Source of the DNA: Mariniradius saccharolyticus AK6
GTDB lineage: Bacteria; Bacteroidota; Bacteroidia; Cytophagales; Cyclobacteriaceae
Length of the DNA stretch: 64,000 nt
Assembly (NCBI RefSeq): GCF_000330725.2
Contig: NZ_AMZY02000004.1
Coordinates: 62,001-126,000, forward strand
Direction: 5' to 3'
The translations under genes and the position numbers were made by a program. Below the pieces are notes generated by a model, which saw only the letters and a list, made by a program, of their open reading frames with translations, was not told the DNA's origin and did no database searches. Below, one piece after another: positions 51,876 to 60,883 of the stretch; within the stretch, counting starts at the first letter, position 1, and every line of letters begins with the position of its first letter.

Positions 51876-53057
51876 ATGAAACTATCACCATTGCCGCAGC
51901 AAAACCTTGGCTTTTTGTTTTTTGGGATTCTGCTGGTTTCCTTCAACCTCCGTCCGTCGATAACCGCCGTCGGGCCTTTGATTCCGCTGATACGGGAGGA
52001 CTTGGGACTGAGCAATGGATGGGCAGGCTTTTTGACCACCCTTCCTCTGTTGACATTTGCTACTTTCTCATTGTTTGCTGCAGGAATAGGAAAAAGACTG
52101 GGCCTTGCCAGGGCGATCTTTTTGGCACTTTTTGTTCTACTCGTGGGAAGTATCTGGCGGGTGTCGGGCGGCAAGCTTTCACTGTTTCTAGGGACTGGCT
52201 TGACGGGTATCGGCATTGTTATCTGCAACGTCCTTCTGATTCCATTGATCAAAAAACGCATGCCGGGTAAACTTGGCTTGGTGACTGCCTCCTATACGAC
52301 AGGCATGTCATTATTCGCGGCGATTGGCTCGGGTATTTCGGCCCCTTTGGCTACTGATTGGAGCTGGGGATGGAGGGGCTCGCTTTTGTTTTGGGTGGGC
52401 CTACTTATCGTCGGATTGGCAGTTTGGTTTCCCCAAATCAGTTTTGACAATGAAAAATCCCCAACAACAACCACACAAAGCCCAAAGGTAAATGTCTGGA
52501 AATCCCGCCTGGCTTGGAACGTATGCCTTTTTATGGGGGTGCAATCGATGCTTTACTTCACCATCATTGCTTGGCTACCGGATATGCTAGTGGCAAGAGG
52601 CTATAGCCTGGGACGGGCTGGGCTTATCCTGTCTTTGATGCAAGTGGTGGGGCTATTGGGATCCTTTTTTGCACCCATGTTGGCGGTGCGATTCCGGGAC
52701 CAAGTCGGTATGGTCATCGGTATTGGCCTGATGTATTTGCTAGGGTTTTCCAGTCTATTGTCAACGACGGCCTTTATCAACTACGCCGGGCTGACACTGG
52801 CAGGGCTGGGTTTGGGCGCATCCGTATCTTTGGCCTATACCATGATTGGTCTTCGGACCGACTCTGAGCAGAGCACAACGGCACTCTCAGGCATGGTCCA
52901 GTCGACGGGCTATTACATGGCCGCATTGGGTCCGGTGCTTTTTGGGATTGCGTTTGATGTATTTGGGGATTGGAACCTGCTCATCGGATTAATGCTGGCC
53001 TGTTCGGTCCTGTACATTTACTTTGGGACTAAATCAGGCAAATCCGAACTGATCTAG
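51876..53057 (+). CDS. MFS transporter, CynX/NimT-like
   Basis: A 393-residue 12-helix transporter of the major facilitator superfamily. The two halves are visible, with motif-like 'LGLARAIFLALFVLLVGSIWRVSG' in the first half and 'LVARGYSLGRAGLILSLMQVVGLLGSFFAPML' in the second. It resembles CynX/NimT (cyanate or nitroimidazole) transporters in layout. Since it follows the epimerase by 122 bases, it might carry hydroxyproline or a related compound, but that is inference. A different frame at 51827 overlaps and is not real. Confidence 0.8.
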   Translation: MKLSPLPQQNLGFLFFGILLVSFNLRPSITAVGPLIPLIREDLGLSNGWAGFLTTLPLLTFATFSLFAAGIGKRLGLARAIFLALFVLLVGSIWRVSGGKLSLFLGTGLTGIGIVICNVLLIPLIKKRMPGKLGLVTASYTTGMSLFAAIGSGISAPLATDWSWGWRGSLLFWVGLLIVGLAVWFPQISFDNEKSPTTTTQSPKVNVWKSRLAWNVCLFMGVQSMLYFTIIAWLPDMLVARGYSLGRAGLILSLMQVVGLLGSFFAPMLAVRFRDQVGMVIGIGLMYLLGFSSLLSTTAFINYAGLTLAGLGLGASVSLAYTMIGLRTDSEQSTTALSGMVQSTGYYMAALGPVLFGIAFDVFGDWNLLIGLMLACSVLYIYFGTKSGKSELI

Positions 53058-53090
53058 ACTTTTTCCTACAAGCCGTGCCGACAAAGGTGT

Positions 53091-53098
53091 TAACTTTG
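53091..53098 (+). promoter_or_regulatory. -7 element of the DUF2179 gene
   Basis: TAACTTTG matches TAnnTTTG exactly, 22 bases before the ATG at 53120. It lies downstream of the alternative GTG start at 53075, and so supports the ATG. Confidence 0.5.
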
Positions 53099-53119
53099 TG
53101 CCAAAACCAAGAAACCGAG

Positions 53120-53722
53120 ATGGAGGAGCATTTGCTTTCATTGGGAGTGCCAAAAGAAGTGTTTGATTATGTGGTGATGCCGCTCTTGATATTCTGTGCG
53201 CGGGTCATGGACGTATCGATCAATACCCTGCGCATCATGTTCGTGATGAATGGGAAAAAGAAAATCGCGCCGATTTTAGGCTTTTTTGAATCGCTGATTT
53301 GGCTTCTTGCAATCGGTCAGATTTTCCAAAACGTCAACAATCCCATGTCCTATGTGGGATACGCGGGTGGGTTTGCGATGGGAACCTTTATCGGAATGAC
53401 CATAGAAGAAAAACTCGCGCTCGGTAGAGTTTTGGTTCGCGTAATCACCCCAGAACCGATGATTGAGCTGATCGATTACATGAAAGAGCGAAATTTTCGT
53501 TTCACCAACGTGGGCGGGGAAGGACGATTTGGCAAGGTCAACCTGCTATTCACAGTGATGAAACGCGAAGACCTTCAAGAATATGTGGAAAAGATAAAAT
53601 CCATCAACGACAAAGCTTTCTATACCATCGAAAGCGTGAAACGCATCAGCGAAGATGACCTCAACGTAATGGAGGATAGGCCAAGGTTTACAACCAAGCT
53701 GAGAGGTCTGGTTCGGAAATAA
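53120..53722 (+). CDS. DUF2179/DUF5698 (UPF0316) membrane protein
   Basis: A 200-residue protein with three hydrophobic helices in the first half ('YVVMPLLIFCARVMDVSINTLRIMFVM', 'IAPILGFFESLIWLLAIGQIF', 'YVGYAGGFAMGTFIGMTIEE') and a C-terminal cytoplasmic DUF2179 domain (about residues 125-185, 'FRFTNVGGEGRFGKVNLLFTVMKREDLQEYVEKI'). It is a YebE/YitT-type architecture of unknown function. I chose the ATG at 53120; a GTG 45 bases upstream precedes the likely promoter. Confidence 0.85.
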   Translation: MEEHLLSLGVPKEVFDYVVMPLLIFCARVMDVSINTLRIMFVMNGKKKIAPILGFFESLIWLLAIGQIFQNVNNPMSYVGYAGGFAMGTFIGMTIEEKLALGRVLVRVITPEPMIELIDYMKERNFRFTNVGGEGRFGKVNLLFTVMKREDLQEYVEKIKSINDKAFYTIESVKRISEDDLNVMEDRPRFTTKLRGLVRK

Positions 53723-53725
53723 AAA

Positions 53726-53756
53726 AACCCTTCGGCGGACATCCACCGAAAGGTTT
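53726..53756. terminator. Bidirectional terminator between DUF2179 and META genes
   Basis: AAACCCTTCGG and CCGAAAGGTTT arms (53726-53756) pair with one mismatch, with A/T runs on both flanks. It lies between two convergent genes (stops at 53722 and 53782). Confidence 0.7.
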
Positions 53757-53781
53757 GATAAAAAAAGCTATGTATTGATTT

Positions 53782-54213
53782 TTATTTTGCCTGGGGAATA
53801 AAGCTCATCAGCTCTTTTGCCCCATCCATGAGCGTGAGTTTGTCTTTCCCGACTTTCAGATTTTTAACTTGTGCGAGCGCACCCAGAAAATCCGTCTCCA
53901 TTTTACCCGCATCGCCCGCACAGGCCATTTTTGTCATGGCACCGGGGTCGAGACTTAAATTTTTCCCGTCCAATGCAAACTTCCCGTTGAAGTTATTGCA
54001 ACCGGTGTTCCCGGCCAGCTTTCCCCCATCAAGGAAACTCAGACTTGGTATCTTTCCCAATAGTTTGCTCGGATCCAGTGCATTTCCCATTAGAGAATTC
54101 AATACCCAATTATTGCCGGTCAAGAGGCTAAGGGGATTCAAACCTCCGAGCGAACTGCAGGACGAAAAGCTCAGAAAAACAACGAGCATCAAAATAGACG
54201 AATACTTTTTCAT
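53782..54213 (-). CDS. META domain lipoprotein
   Basis: A 143-residue lipoprotein (lipobox FSSC, Cys about residue 19) with a C-terminal META domain (about residues 36-140). The tell-tale cysteine-containing motif is AGNTGCNNFNGKF, and 'DPGAMTKMACAGDAGKMETDFLGAL' follows. Relatives include HslJ-type heat-shock or motility-associated proteins of undefined role. Two A/T-rich stretches upstream give it its own promoter region. Confidence 0.85.
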   Translation of the reverse strand: MKKYSSILMLVVFLSFSSCSSLGGLNPLSLLTGNNWVLNSLMGNALDPSKLLGKIPSLSFLDGGKLAGNTGCNNFNGKFALDGKNLSLDPGAMTKMACAGDAGKMETDFLGALAQVKNLKVGKDKLTLMDGAKELMSFIPQAK

Positions 54214-54605
54214 AAATTGAATATTGATGAATAAATGGTTAAAGGATAAAATTATAAAGATAAACTTGAATATTTTTTACTTCATTCACATTTTTTGAAA
54301 TGATAGAAATAAAGTATTTTCTCTGGCCAAAGCTGTTTCCAGCCAGACCAATTCTGTCTTCTTGAACTTGATTGAAATAAAGTTTTGCTTTTACAATTAA
54401 TCAATGGACAATTTTTCATTCAATTCAATAAAGAAAAAACAATCTATCCATCGATCATTTGAAAAAAATACAAATTGGTTTTGGATTGTGGGTTTTTGTA
54501 CTTAAGATTGTCGCATCAAAAAAATGGGTTATGTTTTTAGCCAACTCCAGCAGCCTTAGTGCCTTTTTCTGTATGGAAATTCAGGAAAGTAGCTGCCTTA
54601 TTCCC
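54214..54605. other. A/T-rich intergenic region upstream of the threonine operon
   Basis: About 390 gene-free bases between the META gene (minus) and the threonine leader. It is very A/T-rich over 54214-54480, with no gene. TTG (54508-54510) followed by TATGTTTT (54530-54537, one mismatch from TAnnTTTG) at 19 bases may be the operon promoter. A short frame at 54459-54647 has only its last 14 codons of interest (the leader peptide). Confidence 0.6.
54508..54537 (+). promoter_or_regulatory. Candidate thr operon promoter
   Basis: TTG (54508-54510), 19 bases, TATGTTTT (54530-54537). It lies about 70 bases upstream of the leader peptide and 195 upstream of thrA. The -7 element has one mismatch. 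Confidence 0.4.
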
Positions 54606-54647
54606 ATGACCCCTGCTACATTTTTCACTACCACCATTACGGGGTAG
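54606..54647 (+). CDS. Threonine-rich leader peptide (thrL-like)
   Basis: ATG ACC ... GGG TAG encodes the 13-residue peptide MTPATFFTTTITG: six threonines and one isoleucine. It lies 85 bases upstream of the thrA ATG. Such peptides control thr operons by attenuation: the ribosome stalls at Thr/Ile codons when the charged tRNA is scarce, and a following terminator fails to form. A hairpin can be drawn after the stop (AGTGGACC 54680-54687 with GGTTCATT 54694-54701), but it lacks a clear U-run. This gene is too short for standard ORF finders. Attenuation is inferred from the Thr-rich peptide and position. Confidence 0.72.
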   Translation: MTPATFFTTTITG

Positions 54648-54732
54648 TCCCGTTCCTACTACGATACAGCCCCAGTTCGAGTGGACCTAGATAGGTTCAT
54701 TGTCCTTGATATACATTTTACATCCAGCATTT

Positions 54733-57186
54733 ATGAAAATTCTCAAATTCGGAGGTTCATCGGTAGCCAATCTCGAAAACATTAGAAAGGTATTTGCGAT
54801 CATCCAAAAACAGGTCAAAAAAGAGGAAATCGCAGTTGTATTCTCGGCTTTGGGTGGCGTGACGGAAATCCTGCTCCAAAGTGCCCAAAAGGCCAAAGAG
54901 GGCGACAGATCCTATATTGACGAGGTCAAGATACTGGAAGATCGGCATTTTGAACTCGTCCGCCAATTGATCCCGATCCAGTCGCAAAGTACTGTCTTGA
55001 CTTATGTGAAAGTCAGGTTCAATGAACTGGACGATCTGTTTCATGGAGTGTATTTGATCAAGGAATGCTCTGCCAAGACACTGGATTATGTAGCAAGTTT
55101 TGGGGAGCGGCTTTCCGCATTTATCCTTGCCGAGGCGCTGAAGATCGAAGAACTACCCGCTGTATTCGTAGATGCGCGGGATTTGGTACGCACCAACAAT
55201 CGGTTTGGCAATGCCAAGGTCGACTTTTTCACCACCAACGATCTCATCGCTGATTATTTCCATAGCCATCCGGGCCTGAAGATCATCACTGGCTTCATAG
55301 GATCTACAGAAAAGGGAGAAACCACCACCCTCGGCAGAAGCGGTTCCGATTATACCGCAGCCATTTTCGCATCTGCGCTCAATGCTGATTCGCTCGAAAT
55401 CTGGACCGACGTATCAGGGGTTTTGACCTCCGACCCGAGGTTGGTCTATTCCGCATTCACCATCCCGCAGTTGACCTACAACGAGGCTATGGAGCTTTCC
55501 CATTTTGGGGCAAAGGTGATTTTCCCGGCCACCATGCAACCCGCGATGCGGAAAGGAATCCCGATTTACATCAAAAACACCTTTGATCCCGAAAATCCCG
55601 GCACTTTGATCAGCAATGAATCCGGCAACGGGAAATTGATCAAAGGGATCTCTTCCATGTCGGGTATCTCACTGCTAAACATCCAGGGTGCAGGTCTGAT
55701 CGAAGTAGTCGGCGTGAGCAGAAGGGTATTTGGTGCGCTGGCAGACGCCGGAATCAACGTCATCCTGATCAGCCAGGCGAGCTCTGAGCATAGCATTTGC
55801 ATCGCGATCAAGACCACGGAGGTCATTGCTGCCAAGGAATCCATCGAAAAGGAGTTCCTGTACGAAATCAAAAACGGCGAAATGGATCCCGTTTTGGTTG
55901 TTTCCGAAATGGCCGTAGTGGCCGCGGTCGGCGAAAACATGAAGCATAACCCCGGCGCAAGCGGACGGATGTTTCAGGCATTGGGCAGAAACAATGTCAA
56001 CGTCTTTGCCATTGCCCAAGGAAGCTCAGAGCTGAACATATCGGCGGTAGTATCTCAGGCGGATTTGCAGAAAGCCCTGAATGCCCTCCACGAAGCGTTT
56101 TTCCTTTCTGACAACAAAGTCCTGCACGTGTTTTTGGTCGGTGTGGGCTTGATCGGAAAGACACTCATCCGGATGATCGCCCAGCAGAGAAAAAAACTGA
56201 TGCAGGAAAATGATTTGGATATCCAAATCCACGGAATTGCCAATTCCCGCTATATGGCCTTCGACGAAGACGGATTCGACTTGGCAAACTGCCCACTGCC
56301 GCAAGATGCCAAAGGCGCCAAGCCGATGGATATCAAAAAATTTGTGGCACAAATGGAAGAGATGAACTTCTCCAACTCGGTGTTTGTGGATTGCACTGCC
56401 AGCCAGGACGTAGCCGATGTCTACGAACAGGTTTTGGAAGCAAAAGTTGCCTTGGTGACTCCTAACAAAAAGGCTAACTCCGGCAGCCTCGAAACCTATA
56501 AGGGCCTTAAAAAACTCGCCTACAAGCGTGGCGTGAAATTTCTCTACGAAACTAATGTCGCCGCGGGACTTCCCGTGATCAGCACGCTGCAGGATTTGAT
56601 GCTTTGTGGAGATAAGGTGCTCCGAATCGAAGCAGTGCTGAGCGGATCCATGAACTTCATTTTCTCCGAATTGGAAAAAGGGACTCCTTTCAGCGAGGTA
56701 GTAAAGCAAGCCAAAGAAAAAGGGTACACCGAACCAGACCCTCGGGACGATCTGAGCGGGATGGATGTTGGCAGGAAAATATTGATCCTGGGCCGGGAGG
56801 CGGAGCAAGACCTCCAATTTGAAGACATCCAAATACAAAGCATGGTCCCCGCCGACTGCGTGGATGCGAAATCCGTGGAAGAGTTTATGGCAAAACTTCC
56901 GGCACATGACGCTGAGTTTGCCCAACTCCTCGCCGAAGCAAAATCCAAAGGAGAAAAACTCCGATTCATGGCTACCTTGGAAAATGGAAAAGCGATGGTC
57001 GGACTCAGAAGCATCGACAGCAGCCATCCATTTTATACCTTAAAAGGATCGGACAATATGATCCTATTCACGACCGAGCGGTATCACGACTTTCCGATGA
57101 TTATACGCGGACCAGGTGCAGGCGCCGATGTAACTGCGGCAGGTGTATTTGCGGACGTGATCAGATTGGGAAATTTCTCCAGATAA
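54733..57186 (+). CDS. thrA: Bifunctional aspartate kinase / homoserine dehydrogenase I
   Basis: An 817-residue fusion carrying the first and third steps of threonine synthesis. The kinase domain (about 1-290, KFGGSSVANLENIRK) precedes an ACT regulatory region (about 310-450) and the homoserine dehydrogenase domain (about 460-817), with its NAD(P) motif VFLVGVGLIGKTL and the active-site 'GAGADVTAAGVFADVIRL' end. The start at 54733 (MKILKFGGSSV) is the natural N-terminus; a longer frame by 11 codons exists. It overlaps thrB by one base (TAATG). Confidence 0.94.
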   Translation: MKILKFGGSSVANLENIRKVFAIIQKQVKKEEIAVVFSALGGVTEILLQSAQKAKEGDRSYIDEVKILEDRHFELVRQLIPIQSQSTVLTYVKVRFNELDDLFHGVYLIKECSAKTLDYVASFGERLSAFILAEALKIEELPAVFVDARDLVRTNNRFGNAKVDFFTTNDLIADYFHSHPGLKIITGFIGSTEKGETTTLGRSGSDYTAAIFASALNADSLEIWTDVSGVLTSDPRLVYSAFTIPQLTYNEAMELSHFGAKVIFPATMQPAMRKGIPIYIKNTFDPENPGTLISNESGNGKLIKGISSMSGISLLNIQGAGLIEVVGVSRRVFGALADAGINVILISQASSEHSICIAIKTTEVIAAKESIEKEFLYEIKNGEMDPVLVVSEMAVVAAVGENMKHNPGASGRMFQALGRNNVNVFAIAQGSSELNISAVVSQADLQKALNALHEAFFLSDNKVLHVFLVGVGLIGKTLIRMIAQQRKKLMQENDLDIQIHGIANSRYMAFDEDGFDLANCPLPQDAKGAKPMDIKKFVAQMEEMNFSNSVFVDCTASQDVADVYEQVLEAKVALVTPNKKANSGSLETYKGLKKLAYKRGVKFLYETNVAAGLPVISTLQDLMLCGDKVLRIEAVLSGSMNFIFSELEKGTPFSEVVKQAKEKGYTEPDPRDDLSGMDVGRKILILGREAEQDLQFEDIQIQSMVPADCVDAKSVEEFMAKLPAHDAEFAQLLAEAKSKGEKLRFMATLENGKAMVGLRSIDSSHPFYTLKGSDNMILFTTERYHDFPMIIRGPGAGADVTAAGVFADVIRLGNFSR

Positions 57187-58115
57187 TGAAAAAAACCGTC
57201 ACCGCCTTCGCTCCGGCCACCGTGGCCAACGTGTCCTGTGGATTTGATATCCTCGGTTTCGCCATCGACCAAATGGGCGATAAGGTCACCGTTACGCCCA
57301 ACGACCTCCAGCAACTCCGGGTCATTGGCATCATTGGTGACGGTGGTAAACTTCCCCTCGAGCCGGACAAAAACACTTGCTCCGTGGCGATCCAAGCAAT
57401 GTTGGATCATTTGGAATCCAATCAGGGAATCGACATTTACTTGGAAAAAGGGCTGCCACTAGGTTCTGGTATGGGTTCATCGGCTGCCAGCGCTGCAGCA
57501 GCATTGGTCGCCGCAAATGAATTACTCGGAAATCCTTATGACAAAATCGGCCTCGTTCCCTTCGCCATGGAAGCAGAATGTATCGCCTGTGGTTCTGCCC
57601 ATGCGGATAACGTTGCCCCATCGATTTTGGGAGGCTTTGTACTGATTCGGGATTATCACCCATTGGACATCATCCCCTTGCCAGTACCCCAAAACCTGTT
57701 CTGTACCCTCGTCCATCCGCATATAGAACTCAGGACAGCAGATTCGAGAAGTGTCTTGCGCAAGCAACTTTCGCTCAAGGAAGCGGTCATGCAGTCAGGA
57801 AACATTGCGGGTTTCATCGCCGCTTTATATGAAAACGATCTCGCGCTTTTGGGACGTTCTTTAAAGGATGTGATTGCTGAGCCATCAAGAGCGCTACTGA
57901 TTCCTGGGTTTTATGAATTGAGGTCAGGAATCCAGTTCCTAGGCGCGCTCGGATCCGGAATTTCCGGTTCGGGACCCACGATCTTTATCCTCTCTCCCGA
58001 CCAAAAAACGGCCGAAGCCGTTGGCGGGAAAGCGAAGGAAGTATTCGCGCAAATCGGCCTCGGTGTCGATGTGTTCGTCTCCGAAGTGAATAAGCGGGGC
58101 GCGTTTGTGATTTGA
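57186..58115 (+). CDS. thrB: Homoserine kinase
   Basis: Phosphorylates homoserine using ATP, the GHMP-kinase class. The 309-residue protein has KTVTAFAPATVANVSCGFD at its N-terminus and the phosphate-binding GLPLGSGMGSSAASAAAALVAANELLG (about residue 90-116). The third GHMP motif is near residue 260 ('LGALGSGISGSGPTIF'). The ATG at 57186 shares a base with the thrA stop. The second gene of a thrABC operon. Confidence 0.94.
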   Translation: MKKTVTAFAPATVANVSCGFDILGFAIDQMGDKVTVTPNDLQQLRVIGIIGDGGKLPLEPDKNTCSVAIQAMLDHLESNQGIDIYLEKGLPLGSGMGSSAASAAAALVAANELLGNPYDKIGLVPFAMEAECIACGSAHADNVAPSILGGFVLIRDYHPLDIIPLPVPQNLFCTLVHPHIELRTADSRSVLRKQLSLKEAVMQSGNIAGFIAALYENDLALLGRSLKDVIAEPSRALLIPGFYELRSGIQFLGALGSGISGSGPTIFILSPDQKTAEAVGGKAKEVFAQIGLGVDVFVSEVNKRGAFVI

Positions 58116-58340
58116 GATTTTAGACAAAAGACACAAGAAGCAAGACAAAAGACTTAAGGTAACTCAATCCTTTCAGTGCCTATCAACTTGGGGATAGTTA
58201 CAATAGACTAGATTCAAACCGCAAGGACCAAAAACCGCTCCGGAAACATCAGAGACAAAACTGAAATAACACTTAAATTGGAAGGTATTTTTTCAATCTT
58301 CCAATTTTCAAATTTTCCAAAATTTAACAACCTTCTCCCC
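58116..58340. repeat. Intergenic text between thrB and thrC
   Basis: 225 gene-free bases. The first part consists of repeats of GACAAAAGACACAAGAAG-type words; later it is A/T-rich with CAATCTTCCAATTTTC. No promoter, leader or coding frame recognised, so thrC may be transcribed from thrA despite the gap. Confidence 0.5.
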
Positions 58341-59654
58341 ATGCATTTCTACAGCACCAACAATCCAAACCACATCGTCAGTCTCAAGGAAGCTGTGGTC
58401 AAGGGACTTGCGCCGGACCAGGGTTTGTACATGCCGGTTAATATTCCCAGACTTCCCGGGCGGTTCTTCAATGAATTGCCAAGAAAAACCTTTCGTGAGA
58501 TCGGTTATGAGGTGATTGGGGCACTTTTTAAAGAAGATCTGAGTGACGCGCAGATCAAAGAACTCGTTGACCATACCTTGGCATTTGACGCGCCTTTGGT
58601 AGAAGTGGAAAAGGATGTCTATTCACTGGAGCTTTTCCACGGGCCGACATTGGCATTCAAAGATTTCGGCGCTAGGTTTTGCTCGAAGCTGATGGCTATG
58701 TTGATGCGGGGTGAAAATCGCAAAGTCAGGGTACTTGTCGCCACATCGGGGGACACAGGTAGTGCTGTGGCAAACGGATTTTTCAAAGTGGAAGGCGTAG
58801 AAGTCATAGTACTATATCCGAAAGGAAAAGTGAGTGAATTACAAGAAAAACAGTTTACGACCTTGGGGGAAAACATTACCGCTTTGGAAGTAGACGGGGT
58901 TTTTGATGATTGCCAAGCTTTGGTGAAGCAGGCTTTTCTCGACCCAGAATTGAACGAGAAAATGCTGCTCACTTCTGCCAATTCAATCAACGTCGCTAGA
59001 TGGATTCCCCAGTGTTTGTACTATTTCTATGCTTACTCCCGATTGCCAAAGACGGACAAAAGAGTCGCAGTTTCCGTCCCAAGCGGTAACTTCGGCAATC
59101 TCGGTGCGGGAATATTGGCCGAAAGGATGGGCCTGCCCATCGACATGTTCATTGCTTCGACCAATGTAAACCGTGTGGTGCCTGATTTTTTGGCGGGAAG
59201 TCATTTTGAAGCCAAGGCTTCCATCGCTACCATCAGCAATAGCATGGACGTGGGAAATCCTTCGAATTTCTTCAGGCTATTGGCATTGTATGGCAATGAT
59301 GAGGCACTTTTCCGCAAAAAGGTAAAGGGCTTCTATTTCGATGACCAAGACACACAGCGTGCCATGATCAAAATCAAGGAAGAAACCGGATACATCATGG
59401 ACCCACATGGTGCCGTCGGCTATCTTGGATTAAGGAATCTCATGAAAATGCATCCAAGTGAGTTTGTCGGGATATTCCTCGAGACTGCCCATCCCGCCAA
59501 ATTCAAATCTGTCGTAGACGAAACCTTGGGCATCGACCTACCGATTCCAGAGAGATTGCATGCGTTTATGAAAGGCAAAAAAGAGGTTGTGGGTATGGGA
59601 AAGAGTTTTGGGGAGTTTAAGGGGATTTTGATTGGATTGGATGGGACCGCTTAA
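58341..59654 (+). CDS. thrC: Threonine synthase
   Basis: Converts O-phosphohomoserine to threonine with pyridoxal phosphate. The 437-residue length and the N-terminal motif MHFYSTNNPNHIVSLKEAVVKGLAPDQGLYMP fit the E. coli-like type. The PLP lysine Lys107 lies in FHGPTLAFKDFGARF, and the glycine-rich phosphate cup is ATSGDTGSAVA. The ATG at 58341 was chosen; the longer frame is not convincing. It ends the thr operon; the next gene is convergent and ends 8 bases away. Confidence 0.92.
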   Translation: MHFYSTNNPNHIVSLKEAVVKGLAPDQGLYMPVNIPRLPGRFFNELPRKTFREIGYEVIGALFKEDLSDAQIKELVDHTLAFDAPLVEVEKDVYSLELFHGPTLAFKDFGARFCSKLMAMLMRGENRKVRVLVATSGDTGSAVANGFFKVEGVEVIVLYPKGKVSELQEKQFTTLGENITALEVDGVFDDCQALVKQAFLDPELNEKMLLTSANSINVARWIPQCLYYFYAYSRLPKTDKRVAVSVPSGNFGNLGAGILAERMGLPIDMFIASTNVNRVVPDFLAGSHFEAKASIATISNSMDVGNPSNFFRLLALYGNDEALFRKKVKGFYFDDQDTQRAMIKIKEETGYIMDPHGAVGYLGLRNLMKMHPSEFVGIFLETAHPAKFKSVVDETLGIDLPIPERLHAFMKGKKEVVGMGKSFGEFKGILIGLDGTA

Positions 59655-59662
59655 AGAATCCT

Positions 59663-60847
59663 TTACCTCATTTCGCAAACGTACAAGACATAGCCTCTGC
59701 CAACCTTCGTCCCGATCAAGAAGCTATCTCCTCCATCGCTGAGCCTATATTTCTTCTTCAATTCATCGGCCGAAAGGGCATAGTTTCGGGTAATCACGTT
59801 CACCTTTCCGTCAGGAAAAAGTAACTTAAGTTGCTTCTTGGGATCCTTGATTTCTTCCTTGATTTCAAATACCCGGCCGGGCATCTCTCCCTGCAAGCCA
59901 TCACAAGTGTACAAGTGGGAATTGGGATGGAGTTTTTTCAATCCGAACCTTTTCCCAAAACTCCTGAAGGCTCCTGCTTTCAATATGGCGGCATTCGGTT
60001 CGACAAGGAACTTCCCAACAACTCCGAAAATACTTTCGCTCGTTTCTTCCTCCTCAAAGGTGAATGAAAACTCCGTAGCTGCATTGGCAGGCAAGTCTAC
60101 CGCCCTAATCACTCGATCTACTTTCGATGCGTCCCTCTCCCAAAAAAGCAGAACCTCTTTCACCTCGTTTTTGACCGAAACGACCCAGATTTGTTGAATA
60201 TCAGGGATTTCCGAAATCGCCTGCTTGATATCCAACATCGGTGAACTTTTGATCAGGATGGATTTTGATTTGGATCGCAGCAGGTTCCAATGTCCAACCA
60301 CATCCGGTTCGCAATCGGCTAGCTTGTAAAGCTTCTGGTTTTGATCTCCCCTTCGCGCCGGGTCGACATAGGTAAGGTCGAACACCCGATCCGACTTGGC
60401 AAAAAATTCCAAAGAATCCCCGGTCACTACTTCAAGTTTCCCAGGCACCATCAAGTTAAAATTGTGCCGGACGGTATCCGCCAACTGCGCATTCCGCTCA
60501 CAATAAATCGCCTGCTCGAAATGCTTTGATAGAAAAAAAGTATCCACGCCAAACCCTCCCGTCAGGTCGATCATCACCTGGCCATGCCCTAGTTTGGATT
60601 TGAATTTGGCAGTCTCCTCCGAAGAAGCTTGCTCCAAGGAAAGGCTTGCAGGGAAGACGATATCGAGGTTTGCCACCCAAGTTGGCAGCTTGCTTTTTGC
60701 CTTTTGCCTGGCCTGTATCTGCTGCACAGCAAACTTCAGATCAAAGTCGACCTTTCCGGAATACCTAAAAAGCAATTGTGCAGGATCCTCCCGAAGGTGG
60801 TCCTGCACAAATTTTTTCACTGATTCCGTATATGTCGATTGATTCAT
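59663..60847 (-). CDS. THUMP-like class I SAM-dependent methyltransferase
   Basis: A 394-residue protein with a class I SAM-binding motif VMIDLTGGFGVDTFFLSKHF (about residue 96-114, D-x-G-x-G type) followed by IYCERN and TYVDPARR (motif IV-like). The C-terminus ('DGLQGEMPGRVFEIKEEIKDPKKQLKLLFPDGKVNVITRNYALSADELKKKYRL') is the THUMP-like domain of this family. The target (probably RNA or an RNA nucleotide) is not known. It lies 36 bases downstream of asd on the same strand, so it may be expressed with it. The ATG at 60847 was chosen over another start 12 bases upstream. Confidence 0.8.
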   Translation of the reverse strand: MNQSTYTESVKKFVQDHLREDPAQLLFRYSGKVDFDLKFAVQQIQARQKAKSKLPTWVANLDIVFPASLSLEQASSEETAKFKSKLGHGQVMIDLTGGFGVDTFFLSKHFEQAIYCERNAQLADTVRHNFNLMVPGKLEVVTGDSLEFFAKSDRVFDLTYVDPARRGDQNQKLYKLADCEPDVVGHWNLLRSKSKSILIKSSPMLDIKQAISEIPDIQQIWVVSVKNEVKEVLLFWERDASKVDRVIRAVDLPANAATEFSFTFEEEETSESIFGVVGKFLVEPNAAILKAGAFRSFGKRFGLKKLHPNSHLYTCDGLQGEMPGRVFEIKEEIKDPKKQLKLLFPDGKVNVITRNYALSADELKKKYRLSDGGDSFLIGTKVGRGYVLYVCEMR

Positions 60848-60883
60848 GGGCCAGATCAATGGACAAATTATGGATTTTTTTTC

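Noticed and set aside
51827-52270. Frame overlapping the start of the MFS gene
   Set aside because: It is a shadow in another frame; the MFS frame has membrane-helix periodicity.
54648-54732. T-box riboswitch or clear rho-independent attenuator for thr
   Set aside because: No T-box sequence, and the hairpin at 54680-54701 has two wobbles and no U-run. The leader peptide is supported by its composition alone.
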